Assembly: GCF_001020985.1 (NCBI RefSeq)
Contig: NZ_CP011542.1
Coordinates: 124,001-188,000, forward strand
Direction: 5' to 3'
DNA from: Corynebacterium mustelae
GTDB taxonomy: Bacteria; Actinomycetota; Actinomycetes; Mycobacteriales; Mycobacteriaceae
Length of the DNA: 64,000 bases
In this document: positions 43,936 to 53,397 of the stretch, in pieces
How positions within the stretch are numbered: the stretch's first letter is position 1
Layout of the letters: every line of letters begins with the position of its first letter
Made by a program: the position numbers and the translations under genes
The notes under the pieces: generated by a model
Told to the model about the DNA's origin: nothing
Database searches by the model: none
What the model saw: the letters and a program-made list of their open reading frames with translations, nothing else

Positions 43936-44229
43936 GTGTCTGTGTATGCGTATGATCATGCGAGTGCTGAGGCTGCGGCGGAGGAGTTGCATGCGGTGAT
44001 GGGGGCGATTGAGTCGACGTTGTCGGAGATGGAGTCGGATGTGTCGAAGTTGGCTGCGGGGTGGGATGGTTCGGAGCAGGAGTTGTATCGGGGGGTGCAT
44101 GGGAAGTGGTCTGCTGCTGCGGAGAATATTAAGGGTATTTTGGGGCAGGTGCGTGCGGCGTTGGATGAGAATACGCAGGCGGTGTCGGAGACGCGGTCGC
44201 GGGTGTCGGGGTCGTTGTCTGGCCAGTAG
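43936..44229 (+). CDS. WXG100-family small secreted protein (Esx-like), second
   Basis: 97 aa. WXG turn is GWDGSEQELY. The pair of small WXG100 proteins directly before a large toxin is the usual type VII effector arrangement (compare EsxA/EsxB and LXG systems). GTG start with AAGGGG upstream. Coding strand strongly biased to G and T at third positions, as in the start of the Rhs gene. Confidence 0.85.
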   Translation: MSVYAYDHASAEAAAEELHAVMGAIESTLSEMESDVSKLAAGWDGSEQELYRGVHGKWSAAAENIKGILGQVRAALDENTQAVSETRSRVSGSLSGQ

Positions 44230-44340
44230 TTGGTTGCTGGTTGTTGGTGGTGGGGTGCGTGTGTGCTGGTTGGTGTGTGCGTGCCCCTTGTTTTTGTTTT
44301 TGTTGTGTTGTTGGTTTGTGGGTAGTTTGTAGGGGTTGTT

Positions 44341-47300
44341 GTGCCGGGTAGGTTTGTTGGGCCGTTTGTGGGGTTTGAGGTTTCGGATTTTCGCCTTGGT
44401 GGGGATGTGTCGGCGTTGGTGTTGGTGGGGGCGAAGTGGCGTCGGTTTGGGGAGCAGGCGTTGGAGACGGCGGGGTTGTTGCGGGGTGTGTCGGATGGGG
44501 GTTTTGTGGGTTCGGAGGGGGATCGGTTTCGGGAGTTGATTAATGGGGAGTTTCCGTCGCATTTGGATGTGGCGGGTGGGGCGCATGTGGGGGTGGGTGA
44601 TGCGATTGCTCAGTATGCGCATCTGCTTGAGGGGCAGAAGGCGCAGATGCGGGGGTTGCGGGAAAATGCCCGGGTGGATCATGGGGTGGTGAATTCGACG
44701 GCGATGCAGTTGAATGCTGCGGAGGCTGCGGCGGCTGCGGCGGCGGGGACGCCGGGGGCTGCTGCTGCTATTGCGGCGATGGAGCAGGCGCGGTTGGCGC
44801 ATGAGGCTGCGTGGGTGAAGTGGGAGCAGGATTTGGCGTCGGCTAAAGCGATTAAGGAGGTGTTGGGTGCTGGGGTGGATGTGCAGGTGCAAAAGATTGC
44901 GTCGCAGGCGCGGAAGCGGTTTGAGGAGAATCCGAATTTCCTTCAAGAGTTGTGGCAGAAGCTTGATGACTTCATGGATAAAAACGCCGACTGGTTGAAA
45001 GTAATATCTGACGCGTTGCAGCTTATCGGCGGCATTTTGGCATTGATACCAGGTTTGCAGGTGATTGGTGTCGCACTGTACGCGGTTGGTCTTGGCTTGA
45101 AAGGCCTATTGGCCGCTACCGGTAACGCCAGCTGGGAAGAATTCGCATTTGATGCCTTAACCTCCGGTGCGGTCGGGGGACTCGGAAAATTAGCCAAACT
45201 AGGAAAACTTGGCAGCACGGCCCAGAACCTGGCGACGAAGGGATCAAAGTTGTCGTCAGCTGCGGCATCGTTTGTGAAGTCGCAGGCGAAGTCTGCTGCG
45301 AAACTTGCCGCATTGCGATCCGCTGATGGCATGCGGTTTATCGCCAACGAACAACTAGCAAAGACCATGTACAGCAAAGTTACCCGGGGCGGTCAGATTT
45401 GCTTCGCCGCCGAACCGGTGGACATGGCCACCGGAAACATGGTTGATTTCGTTACGGACGTCCATATTTCTGGCGTATTACCACTGGTGGTTGATCGCCA
45501 CGCCAATTCCAGCCACCAAATGGGCCGGGTACTAGGGCCACAGTGGGTTAGCCGGGCGGATACTCACATTGAAGTCATGAAAGACGAAATCCTTATGGTC
45601 AGCCCCGACGGTGCGCTATTGACCTTCCCATTGCCGCCTGTGGATGGGTCTGAGGTGCGTGCGGATGGTCGGCCGTGGTTGTTGTCGTTTGGTGATGGTG
45701 CGTATCGGGTTCGAGATATTTCCGCTGGTGTGGTCTACGAATTTCGGGTGTATGATCTTGATCCTGCGGAAGCTCATCGGAGCCAGGTGACGACGAAACC
45801 TGGGGCAATTGCTGGTGCTGGTGGTGTGGTTGATGGTGTGCCGTGTGTGGGTGGTTCCATGGTGGGGATGGGAATCACCCCAGGCAGCATCGCCGATACG
45901 TGGGAGATTGGTGTTGAGATTGGCCTATCAGCTTTGGTGCATCACACCGGCCACCGGATTGAGTATGTATGGGATCAAGCATCTGGCTTGATGACCGCGA
46001 TGGTGCGCAGTGATGGAACCCGGGTGGATTTGGGTTATGACATGGTTATTGGTCGGTTAAGTGACGTGTGGGTGTCGAACCCACACACGCATCCTGACCA
46101 GGAACCGGTGAAAGTGATCGGGTATGAGTACGACGCGGACGGACAGTTGGCCAGGGTACGAAACTCCCATGATGGGATCCTGGAGTACCACTACGATAGT
46201 CACGGTCGGGCATACGCCTGGACAGACCGCAATGGCGTGTCATACTTCTACCGATTTGATGACCAAGGACGAGTAGTAACACAGGTCGGAACCGGTGGCA
46301 TGTTCCCCAACGCACTGATCTGGCTGGAAGATACCGGTACCGACGCCCCACTCGGTGGCACAGTCTGCGTACTGGTTGAAGCGGCTGGTGCTTTCCACCA
46401 AGATCCACTTGTTGCTGGTGACAGTGTTGTCGATGAATACTTCACCCGAATTGAACAACTCCCATTAGTTAAAACACTTCGGTCCGGTGGGTTAGCTGCT
46501 GCGGGGATGACCGGTTCCGGCCGGATGGGTCCACGTGATACGGACGCATGGACAGTTCCGGAGGAGTGGCTTCATGATGAATTCTTAGGTGATATTCGTC
46601 CGACGGTGTACCGGGCGACTGCCGCCGGTGACGTATGGCGAATCATCACGGCAGAAGGCCGAGTACAGGACTCGGAATACAACGAGTACCACAAGGCAAT
46701 CCGCAGCATTGACACCACTGGTAAGTCCAGCGAAGTTAGCTACAACGAGGACGGGTTAGTCACAGAGACTATTTTCCCGGATGGGAGTAGTGTTTGTGTG
46801 GAGCCTGGTTCGTGGGGTGTTCCGGTTCGGGTTGTAGGTCGGGATGGTCTGGTTTCTGAGTATGAGGTTGATGCGTGTGGGTTGGTCACGCGGGTTGTTG
46901 ATCCGACGGGTGCTGTGACGTGTTGTGAGTTTGAGTATCGTGCGTCGGGTGTAGTACCGGCGGTGGTGGTGGATGCTGCTGGGGTGCGTACTGTGGTTGA
47001 GTGTGATGATGCTGGCCGCACTGTGGCGGTGGTGGATGCTGCTGGGGGTCGAACGAGTTATGTGCGGGATGTGCGTGGTCTTGTGTCGGAGGTTGTGGAT
47101 CCGGTAGGGGCTGTAACTCAGGTGTCGTATTCGCCGGAGGGGTGGGTGGAGTCTGTTGTTCAGCCTGATGGTGGTATGCGGGTGTTTGGTTATGATGGGG
47201 AGGGTAATATCACCGAGGCGGTAAGTGAGATCGGTGCGGTGACCAGGACGCGGTTTACGGTGTTTGATAAGCCGGTGGAGGTGGTGGATCCGACAGGTGC

Positions 47301-48627
47301 TGTGACGAGGTGTACGTATAATACGCAGATGCAGCCGGTGGCGGTGACGAATGGGGATGGGCATACGTGGCGGTTTGTGTATGGGTTGGATGGTCAGGTG
47401 GTGTCGGAGACGGATTATAATGGTGTGACTACTACGACGAGTACTGCCACTGATTCTGATGGTGTGGTTACGCGTGTTGCGTCGGCTGCGGGTGTGAAGA
47501 CCGTGCGGGTGAATCGGTTGGGGTTGGTGGATTCTGTTTCGGATGCTGCTGGGGTTATTCGGTACTCTTATGATGAGTTAGGGCGGGTGCGGTCTGTTAC
47601 CACTCCGGAGACGACAGTTGTGTTTGGGGTGGATGAGTATGGTCGTAGAATCTCTGAAACGGTGACGCTTGCTAGTGGTGAGTCGACTGTGACGCAGGTG
47701 GAGTTTGATCCGATAGGTCGGGTTGTGGCGGAGCATACGACGACACCGACTGGTCAGGTGATTTCGGGGTTTGTTACTCATGATGAGGTCACAGGACTTA
47801 TTGCGTCGACACTGGTGTCGCGTTCTACTGTGGATAAGGTGGCTGCGGGTGTACCGGGTCAGGTGGTTACGGAATGTGGGTTTGGGGTTGATGCTGCTAG
47901 TCGGCGTAGCTGGATGCATACTGGGTCGCTTGTCAGGGAGTATGCCTATGACAGGTGTTCGCGTAAAACTGATGATCATACGTACCTGTTGGATGCTACT
48001 GCGCCGGGTGGGCGTAGGCGTATGTCGGGCTATGGGTTGTCGTGGCGTGTGGATGATGTGGTTGTTGGTGTGGCGGATCATCTTCGTGGGATGAAGACTT
48101 TTGATGTGGATGTGATGGGTAAGATCACCGCTGTCACCACCCAACCACCAGCACACACCCCAACCAGCCACACCCCAACCGGCTACACATCAACCGGCCA
48201 CACCCCGTCCCTAGCATCGTCGCAGGCGTCGGTTGGTGGGGTGTCGGAGGTGTATGGGTTTTCTGCTGCTGGTGTGCTCACGAGTATTCGTACTGATTCC
48301 CAGTTTCAGGCGGATGGTGGGTATGTGCCGTCATCGGTGTCTGGTGTGGTATCAGATGTGGAGTTTTCTGGGACGAAGCCGGTTCGGGTGGGTCGGACTC
48401 GGTATGAGTATGATCCGGCTGGTCGGGTGATACGTACGGTGACGAAGCGGTTGTCGAAGAAGCCTTTGGTGAAGACGTTTTTTATGCGGGTACGTCGACT
48501 CAGCCGGTGGGGTTTACCTCGTCGGATACACCTGGTGTGGGGTATAAGTATATTTATGATGGCCTGGGGCGTCGGGTGGCGAAGGAGACCATTGATACTG
48601 GTAGTGGTCAGGTGCTTGTGCGGGTGA
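44341..48627 (+). CDS. Rhs/YD-repeat polymorphic toxin, N-terminal and middle part (frameshifted gene)
   Basis: 1428 codons to the first stop. Residues about 1-200 form a WXG100-like/type VII secretion-signal helical region; 215-330 has membrane-like hydrophobic stretches (IGGILALIPGLQVIGVALYAV); about 360-420 is the DUF6531 prePAAR/Rhs entry (PVDMATGNMVDFVTDVHISG); then YD repeats to about 1380. At a T6 run (48478-48483) the frame shifts; after it the protein continues in another frame as the separate 48507-49697 entry. Adding one T restores a 1785-residue reading frame. GTG start with AGGGG upstream. Codon use changes abruptly near 44935 and 46780. Confidence 0.82.
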   Translation: MPGRFVGPFVGFEVSDFRLGGDVSALVLVGAKWRRFGEQALETAGLLRGVSDGGFVGSEGDRFRELINGEFPSHLDVAGGAHVGVGDAIAQYAHLLEGQKAQMRGLRENARVDHGVVNSTAMQLNAAEAAAAAAAGTPGAAAAIAAMEQARLAHEAAWVKWEQDLASAKAIKEVLGAGVDVQVQKIASQARKRFEENPNFLQELWQKLDDFMDKNADWLKVISDALQLIGGILALIPGLQVIGVALYAVGLGLKGLLAATGNASWEEFAFDALTSGAVGGLGKLAKLGKLGSTAQNLATKGSKLSSAAASFVKSQAKSAAKLAALRSADGMRFIANEQLAKTMYSKVTRGGQICFAAEPVDMATGNMVDFVTDVHISGVLPLVVDRHANSSHQMGRVLGPQWVSRADTHIEVMKDEILMVSPDGALLTFPLPPVDGSEVRADGRPWLLSFGDGAYRVRDISAGVVYEFRVYDLDPAEAHRSQVTTKPGAIAGAGGVVDGVPCVGGSMVGMGITPGSIADTWEIGVEIGLSALVHHTGHRIEYVWDQASGLMTAMVRSDGTRVDLGYDMVIGRLSDVWVSNPHTHPDQEPVKVIGYEYDADGQLARVRNSHDGILEYHYDSHGRAYAWTDRNGVSYFYRFDDQGRVVTQVGTGGMFPNALIWLEDTGTDAPLGGTVCVLVEAAGAFHQDPLVAGDSVVDEYFTRIEQLPLVKTLRSGGLAAAGMTGSGRMGPRDTDAWTVPEEWLHDEFLGDIRPTVYRATAAGDVWRIITAEGRVQDSEYNEYHKAIRSIDTTGKSSEVSYNEDGLVTETIFPDGSSVCVEPGSWGVPVRVVGRDGLVSEYEVDACGLVTRVVDPTGAVTCCEFEYRASGVVPAVVVDAAGVRTVVECDDAGRTVAVVDAAGGRTSYVRDVRGLVSEVVDPVGAVTQVSYSPEGWVESVVQPDGGMRVFGYDGEGNITEAVSEIGAVTRTRFTVFDKPVEVVDPTGAVTRCTYNTQMQPVAVTNGDGHTWRFVYGLDGQVVSETDYNGVTTTTSTATDSDGVVTRVASAAGVKTVRVNRLGLVDSVSDAAGVIRYSYDELGRVRSVTTPETTVVFGVDEYGRRISETVTLASGESTVTQVEFDPIGRVVAEHTTTPTGQVISGFVTHDEVTGLIASTLVSRSTVDKVAAGVPGQVVTECGFGVDAASRRSWMHTGSLVREYAYDRCSRKTDDHTYLLDATAPGGRRRMSGYGLSWRVDDVVVGVADHLRGMKTFDVDVMGKITAVTTQPPAHTPTSHTPTGYTSTGHTPSLASSQASVGGVSEVYGFSAAGVLTSIRTDSQFQADGGYVPSSVSGVVSDVEFSGTKPVRVGRTRYEYDPAGRVIRTVTKRLSKKPLVKTFFMRVRRLSRWGLPRRIHLVWGISIFMMAWGVGWRRRPLILVVVRCLCG

Positions 48628-49697
48628 TGTTCACCCATACTGGTGATCTCCTGACTGGGGAACATGTCACCTACACCACCACACCTGATACTGCTTTGGC
48701 TGCTGGTGTCACCACACCTGGTGGTGATGGGGTGGTGGGTCGGATGTGGATCTATGATCCGGACACCGTGGATCCGATCGGGCAGCTGACCTTAACCACG
48801 CACGGCCAGCCGGTAAAACCAGCGGATGTTCGATCGGTGGATCCTGGTAGTGGTGGGGTTGTGGATCCTGCTGATCCGTCACGGGTGTTGTCGTGGTCGC
48901 AGGAGCAGGTGGATGTGGTGTTTGCTGCGATGACAACAGATCTTGCTGGTGCCCCGTTGGAGCTTGTGGATCCGGATTCTGGTGAGGTTACTGGGTGTAG
49001 TTCCCAGTCGTTGTATGGTCAGCGTGTCTGGCGGGGGAAGAATCAGTGCCCGTTGTTGTTTGCTGGCCAGTACGAAGACACGGAATCCGGGTGGGTGTAT
49101 AACCGGTACCGGTACTACCAACCAGAAGCCGGAATCTATAACGCCCAAGACCCACTCGGTGTAAGCCCGAACATAGCAACACCCCAAGGCTACGTCACCA
49201 ACCCCACCACACTTATCGACTACTACGGGCTTAAAGCTCATCAAATCATCCAAAACAAAGCCGTAGGTGATTTAGCGCGGGATGCCTTGGCGGAGTCACT
49301 AGAAGGCTCCGGAACGATAATGAAGGAAGCGTTTTTTGACGCTGGTAAAAAATCTGGAGGTAAGACAGGACGTCGGTTTGTAGATGTACTTGAGTCAGAG
49401 TTGGGTATTGGACACGAGCAAAAGACTGGTCGTGTAGGATCAAATAAGTTCGTTCGGCAACAAATAAATAAAGATGTTGTGTTGGTGCGAAAAGAAAAAC
49501 TGAGTTCTGTGATGTGGCATGGTGATCCAGCACTCCAACAATCTGTTTTAATTAGGCAGGAAGCGCTAGGAATAAGTGGGGAAGCTGCAAGTTATGCAGT
49601 ACGCGACGCACAATTTACAAAACCTGTACAAAAATACTTTGAACAAAAAGGTTTCCATTGGGATACTGCAAATCATGCTTTTGTTCTTTCTAAGTGA
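48507..49697 (+). CDS. Rhs toxin C-terminal part: core end and candidate nuclease tip (frameshifted)
   Basis: 396 aa as read here; continues the Rhs frame after the T6 slip. Residues 185-218 hold the Rhs core end (FAGQYEDTESGWVYNRYRYY, then NAQDPLG), the self-cleavage/associated-core site. Residues 243-396 are a separate, more AT-rich C-terminal domain. D293 (FVDVL) and E304-Q-K306 (GHEQKTGR) look like a PD-(D/E)XK nuclease signature; this is inference. As written, no complete toxin is made unless the frame is restored. Confidence 0.75.
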   Translation: MGFTSSDTPGVGYKYIYDGLGRRVAKETIDTGSGQVLVRVMFTHTGDLLTGEHVTYTTTPDTALAAGVTTPGGDGVVGRMWIYDPDTVDPIGQLTLTTHGQPVKPADVRSVDPGSGGVVDPADPSRVLSWSQEQVDVVFAAMTTDLAGAPLELVDPDSGEVTGCSSQSLYGQRVWRGKNQCPLLFAGQYEDTESGWVYNRYRYYQPEAGIYNAQDPLGVSPNIATPQGYVTNPTTLIDYYGLKAHQIIQNKAVGDLARDALAESLEGSGTIMKEAFFDAGKKSGGKTGRRFVDVLESELGIGHEQKTGRVGSNKFVRQQINKDVVLVRKEKLSSVMWHGDPALQQSVLIRQEALGISGEAASYAVRDAQFTKPVQKYFEQKGFHWDTANHAFVLSK

Positions 49698-49733
49698 TTG
49701 AAAAATCGTTGATTATTTTAAGGAAGTGTTGTC

Positions 49734-50321
49734 ATGACTGATGATGATTTTGGGTTGTTTTGTTCGCGGTATGTGGTGTTTGGTCGGGATTGGATTGGTT
49801 GTGATGATGCGGCGCGCAGTGCTGAGGAAACGCAGTTGATTGTGGATGAGTTGTTAGCGCGTGAGGGTGAGCGGTTGGCTGCGGTGGAGTCGGCGTTGTC
49901 GGGTGTGCTGCCGTTTGATTCGTCGATGGATAAGGTGGTTGCTCTTGGCCAGCTTCTTGCGAAGTCGCGTGTGGTGAATGGGGATCGGAGGGAGTCTGAG
50001 GTGACGTTGAGTTTGGCGCATGATTTTGGGTGTGCGTTGCATCGGTTGTTGCATGAGGTTGATCCGGAGATTACGTGGCGGTTTCAGCGGCGGGCGAAGC
50101 GTGCGGTGTCGTTTAATCGCCCGGTGTTGGCACGCGATGACACGTTTGAGGGTGATCGATATATTGATGCCATTATTGATAGTTATGCTGCGGTGAATTT
50201 TGCGTTTATGAGGGATTTGGACCCGGTGGATCGGTTGTTTTCGAAAATTTCTCGGTTGGCGGAGTCGCAGTTTCAGGTTGATGTTGCGTTTCCGGAGTGT
50301 GGTTCTGGTGTGCATGGGTAG
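49734..50321 (+). CDS. Immunity-like protein, family A, copy 1
   Basis: 195 aa, no family recognised. N-terminal 135 residues (DFGLFCSRYVVFGRDWIG..., LPFDSSMDKVVALGQLLAKS, HEVDPEITWRFQRRAKRA) are nearly identical in three copies in this island; the last 55 residues differ. It is the first gene after the toxin, the usual place for its immunity gene. ATG 49734 with AAGGAAG upstream. Mainly helical, no signal peptide. Immunity role is inferred from position only. Confidence 0.7.
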   Translation: MTDDDFGLFCSRYVVFGRDWIGCDDAARSAEETQLIVDELLAREGERLAAVESALSGVLPFDSSMDKVVALGQLLAKSRVVNGDRRESEVTLSLAHDFGCALHRLLHEVDPEITWRFQRRAKRAVSFNRPVLARDDTFEGDRYIDAIIDSYAAVNFAFMRDLDPVDRLFSKISRLAESQFQVDVAFPECGSGVHG

Positions 50322-50336
50322 GGGTGAGGAGTTTTT

Positions 50337-50765
50337 ATGATTAATCATGAAGATTTTGCTGGGTTTGATCGCTCGGATTTTGAGTTGGGTGGTTTGAGTC
50401 CGGAGTTTTTGGCGGAGGGTTTTGCGTTTGCGCCGGATTGGTTGCCGCAGGATTTCAAGGATTTTTTCTTGGATTATTATAGTTGGACTGTGAATGGGAC
50501 GGAGATTCTTCCGCCTGCGCCTGCGGTGGTGTGGGATAACGCGCAGATGCACCTTTTTGATAATTTTCGTGAGTGGTATCCAGATCGGGAGGATTTTTAT
50601 CCGATTGCGAAACTAAATGGTGCTAGTTATTTGGTGTTTCATCGGAAGTCTGATGGTCAGGTGGAGTGTGGGTATTACGATTTCACGGATGAGGCGTGGT
50701 ATGGCGGTGGTCCGTATGAGTCCTTTGAAAAGTGGGCGTATGCACTACTTGAGCAGAACAATTAA
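50337..50765 (+). CDS. SMI1/KNR4 (SUKH)-like immunity protein, copy 1
   Basis: 142 aa. LPQDFKDFFLDYYSWTVNGTEILPP and FREWYPDREDFYPIAK then SYLVFHRKSDGQVECGYYDF match the SUKH fold, a large family of immunity proteins for nuclease and other polymorphic toxins. Near-identical to 54610-55041 over most of its length, at DNA level too, so it is a recent duplicate. GGAG before the ATG. Confidence 0.78.
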   Translation: MINHEDFAGFDRSDFELGGLSPEFLAEGFAFAPDWLPQDFKDFFLDYYSWTVNGTEILPPAPAVVWDNAQMHLFDNFREWYPDREDFYPIAKLNGASYLVFHRKSDGQVECGYYDFTDEAWYGGGPYESFEKWAYALLEQNN

Positions 50766-50792
50766 TTGCTAACACGTGAAACGGAGCTGCAC

Positions 50793-51572
50793 ATGCCTAA
50801 AGTGATGGGTTTTCATGACGACTTACATATAGCGGGTAAGGAATTTTCGTCGCTGGAGGTTGACGCAGCTTCGTTTCGTCGTTGTGAGTTCGTCGATCTT
50901 GCTCTTTCGAATTCTTCGCTGTACTACGTGAGTTTTGAGAATTGTTCTTTGAGCGGAATCGAGTTAGCGCAGACGTCGTTAAGCCGTGTAAGTTTGTTTG
51001 ATTCCACGGTTACGGGGGTCGCTCAACCCATACCGGTGAAGGCTCTAAAAAAGCTGTTTAACTGTACGATCAGCGGTGTTGAGCTTGTGGGGGCTCGTAG
51101 TACCCATCTGGATTCGCTTGTGGTGCGTGGTGGTAGTGTGAGCGGTTCACTGTCAAACGTTTCTTTTGTGGAGGATAAAGAAGCAAGCCAGCTTTCGGGG
51201 ACGGATTTATCAGACGCGGAATTGCACATGGTGAGGTTCGTTGGCGTGCCTATGGAGCGGGTGATAGTTGCCGATCATGTAACGAAGTTTATTGTGCCCA
51301 ACTGGGTGGAACATGCCGGTGCGGTGTCTGACTATGCGAACGCTGCAATGGGAAAGCATTCCGTCGAATCGCCTGAGTATCGAGCTGCTTTCCATGTTTT
51401 TCAGCAAGTTCAACAGGACTGGGAGCGATTTAGGTTTGCACATGGGCGTGGCAATGATGGTGCGCGTGGCGGACGTTTTATCGCCGAGGCTGTGAACGAA
51501 CAATTGCCGCCTTCTGTCCAAACGGCGGTCATTGAACTGTATCGTGCCGTAACTGGTATCGATTTTTCTTAA
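50793..51572 (+). CDS. Pentapeptide-repeat-like protein
   Basis: 259 aa. Loose pentapeptide-type repeats from about 25 to 170 (FRRCEFVDLALSNSSLYYVS, SGTDLSDAELHMVRF), then a helical C-terminal region with WVEHAGAVSDYANAAMG. Start at ATG 50793 with GGAG seven bases before; the TTG at 50766 directly after the SUKH stop is rejected. The frameshifted gene at 55087 has the same architecture. Pentapeptide-like proteins are found among immunity proteins; function here not shown. Confidence 0.68.
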   Translation: MPKVMGFHDDLHIAGKEFSSLEVDAASFRRCEFVDLALSNSSLYYVSFENCSLSGIELAQTSLSRVSLFDSTVTGVAQPIPVKALKKLFNCTISGVELVGARSTHLDSLVVRGGSVSGSLSNVSFVEDKEASQLSGTDLSDAELHMVRFVGVPMERVIVADHVTKFIVPNWVEHAGAVSDYANAAMGKHSVESPEYRAAFHVFQQVQQDWERFRFAHGRGNDGARGGRFIAEAVNEQLPPSVQTAVIELYRAVTGIDFS

Positions 51573-51657
51573 GTTGGTAGTTGCGCCCGTAGCCGGACAC
51601 ACCGGCGCATGGATACAGTGGTCGATTGATCACTAGTTTCGTTCCCAAATCTATTGG

Positions 51658-52116
51658 ATGGTTGATGTGGAGAGACCGATGGTGAAAGCCGATTGGCAGG
51701 GTTTTATCGTTGATTGGTGTTGGTCGGATTGGGAGTTTTATTTTGATCTGGTGCCAGATTTGACGTTTGTCTCGACTACGTCGAATTCGTGGCGAGGGAA
51801 TCTGGAGGCTGCCGGAAAGACTTTCATTTTGGAAGTGAGTTTCGATGAGCACGATCGACCCGAAGAGATTGCAGTGACAGGTCGGTTTGCAGGGGTGGAC
51901 TTTGTTGGTGTGTCGTTGGATCAGCCGTGGTCGGATTTCATAGCTCAACTGCGTTCTTTGGGCGTGGACCTACGGGCAATTCCGGAAAACGATTATGTGT
52001 TTTCGATGCAGCACCGGGTTGGATTTTGGCAGTACGAGGGTATGGTGGAACAAATACTGTGGTACTCGCCGGTGAAATTTACTGATGCAGAATTCCTGGA
52101 TTTCATTCAGCCCTAG
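51658..52116 (+). CDS. Hypothetical protein, 152 aa
   Basis: Aromatic-rich soluble protein (DWCWSDWEFYFDLVPDLTFV, FWQYEGMVEQILWYSPVKF). No recognised family. A start at 51679 (MVKADWQG) has GGAG in good position and may be the real one. Its stop overlaps the region of the next gene's ribosome-binding site. Could be a further immunity gene; no evidence beyond location. Confidence 0.6.
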   Translation: MVDVERPMVKADWQGFIVDWCWSDWEFYFDLVPDLTFVSTTSNSWRGNLEAAGKTFILEVSFDEHDRPEEIAVTGRFAGVDFVGVSLDQPWSDFIAQLRSLGVDLRAIPENDYVFSMQHRVGFWQYEGMVEQILWYSPVKFTDAEFLDFIQP

Positions 52117-52131
52117 GTGGGTGGGGTAGCT

Positions 52132-53361
52132 ATGGCTTTCGATAGGGTTTGGGCGGAAACAGTAACAGAGTTGACCCGGTTGGGTTGGCGGGTGTCGGGG
52201 ACAACGGCACGATGGGCAGGTGTTGCTTGCAATGTGGACGTGCAGTTTAACTTTCCGGCGTTTGGTTACGAAGATAACCCATATATCGCTGATGCTCAGG
52301 TGGAGATTTCCGTGCCGGTTGCGGGAGTGGATGAGACGCTGGTGTCGTCGTCGACAAGCGGGTTTATCACGCAGCTGTTTATTGGGAAGCACCCTAGCCA
52401 CGCAACAACAACGGTAGCTATTTGTAACGACGCCGGTGACGTGAACCTGCCACGGCTAAATCAGATAACTGACCGGGTTAAAAGTGTGGCTGAGCATGTC
52501 GATCTTCGCTGGTTAGCTATCCACGTTCCCGCTCAGGAATTATGTACTCACCCAGATTGGCTTAGGATTTTAACCCAGTTTGTGACGCAACTTGTTCACC
52601 GGCAGATGGCTGATGTTGCTGACAACCTTCTGCGCCGGGTTGGCGATTATTTAGCTACGGCGCCGAAACCCCTGCGTAAGCAGGATGTCGAAGCTTTTAA
52701 TGTCCAGTTGCAAGCGCTTGGGCTTTGCGACGTCGCCTGGCCGGGTGCTTCCGAAATGTCGTTTGCGCCGACAATGTACAAGTTTCTTCTCTATACACCA
52801 GATTCATTGCGCACGATCGATTCAATGTGGGAGATTATGGCGCGTGCGGCCAGTGCCGATTCGACGGATGATGCGCGACTGCACGAGGCGCATAAAGCTT
52901 TTGCGCAATTGAATATCGCCTCGCGGTTTCGTGGCGGGAACACCCTCCAGGTGACATTGCCGGTAAGCAAACCAGTGCCGCATATTTCGCGCTGGGCAGA
53001 AATGGGTTTGGGGCTTATCAATATCACTGCTTTTCGACGACTCCTGTTCGGCGACGAAATAATAGGCGACATATCCACCGAAACCTGGGGTGAAACTCGG
53101 CCGTGGTTCTCCCCGGCGGGCATCGGCTGGTTAGCTGAGCATACTGCCAAGAGCAATGCTTTGTGCGTCGCCCCGGAATCGCCACAGTTTGAAGATCGCG
53201 TTATCTACCGAAAAACGGCAGGAGAGCGTACCGTCTCCACGCTCGTTATCGGATTCGATCGCATAGAAAACAACTACACGGCAACTTTCGGCAACGACCC
53301 AACCGTAGCCAAACAAACGCTACCTGAGATAGTCTTTCTGGTAGAAAAATGGTTGCTTTGA
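52132..53361 (+). CDS. Hypothetical protein, 409 aa
   Basis: Long soluble protein with no recognised domain; codon use is ordinary for the chromosome rather than G/T-biased. Contains an 11-mer repeat at 53029, the only copy inside the island. ATG 52132 preferred over GTG 52117 because GGTGGGG precedes it. Its N-terminus (WAETVTELTRLGWRVSGTTA) is amphipathic. Position between two immunity-like clusters suggests it came with the island. Confidence 0.6.
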   Translation: MAFDRVWAETVTELTRLGWRVSGTTARWAGVACNVDVQFNFPAFGYEDNPYIADAQVEISVPVAGVDETLVSSSTSGFITQLFIGKHPSHATTTVAICNDAGDVNLPRLNQITDRVKSVAEHVDLRWLAIHVPAQELCTHPDWLRILTQFVTQLVHRQMADVADNLLRRVGDYLATAPKPLRKQDVEAFNVQLQALGLCDVAWPGASEMSFAPTMYKFLLYTPDSLRTIDSMWEIMARAASADSTDDARLHEAHKAFAQLNIASRFRGGNTLQVTLPVSKPVPHISRWAEMGLGLINITAFRRLLFGDEIIGDISTETWGETRPWFSPAGIGWLAEHTAKSNALCVAPESPQFEDRVIYRKTAGERTVSTLVIGFDRIENNYTATFGNDPTVAKQTLPEIVFLVEKWLL

Positions 53362-53397
53362 TAGGAATTCTATTGAGAAAATGAGTGCGGCTGCGTC

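Noticed and set aside
43498..44946. 482-codon minus-strand frame opposite the WXG100 genes and the Rhs start
   Set aside because: Low-complexity Arg/Leu/His translation produced by the G/T-rich coding strand; the plus strand has recognised genes with ribosome-binding sites.
49854..50552. 232-codon minus-strand frame over family A copy 1
   Set aside because: Low-complexity Arg/His-rich shadow of the G/T-biased coding strand, seen again opposite the other copies.
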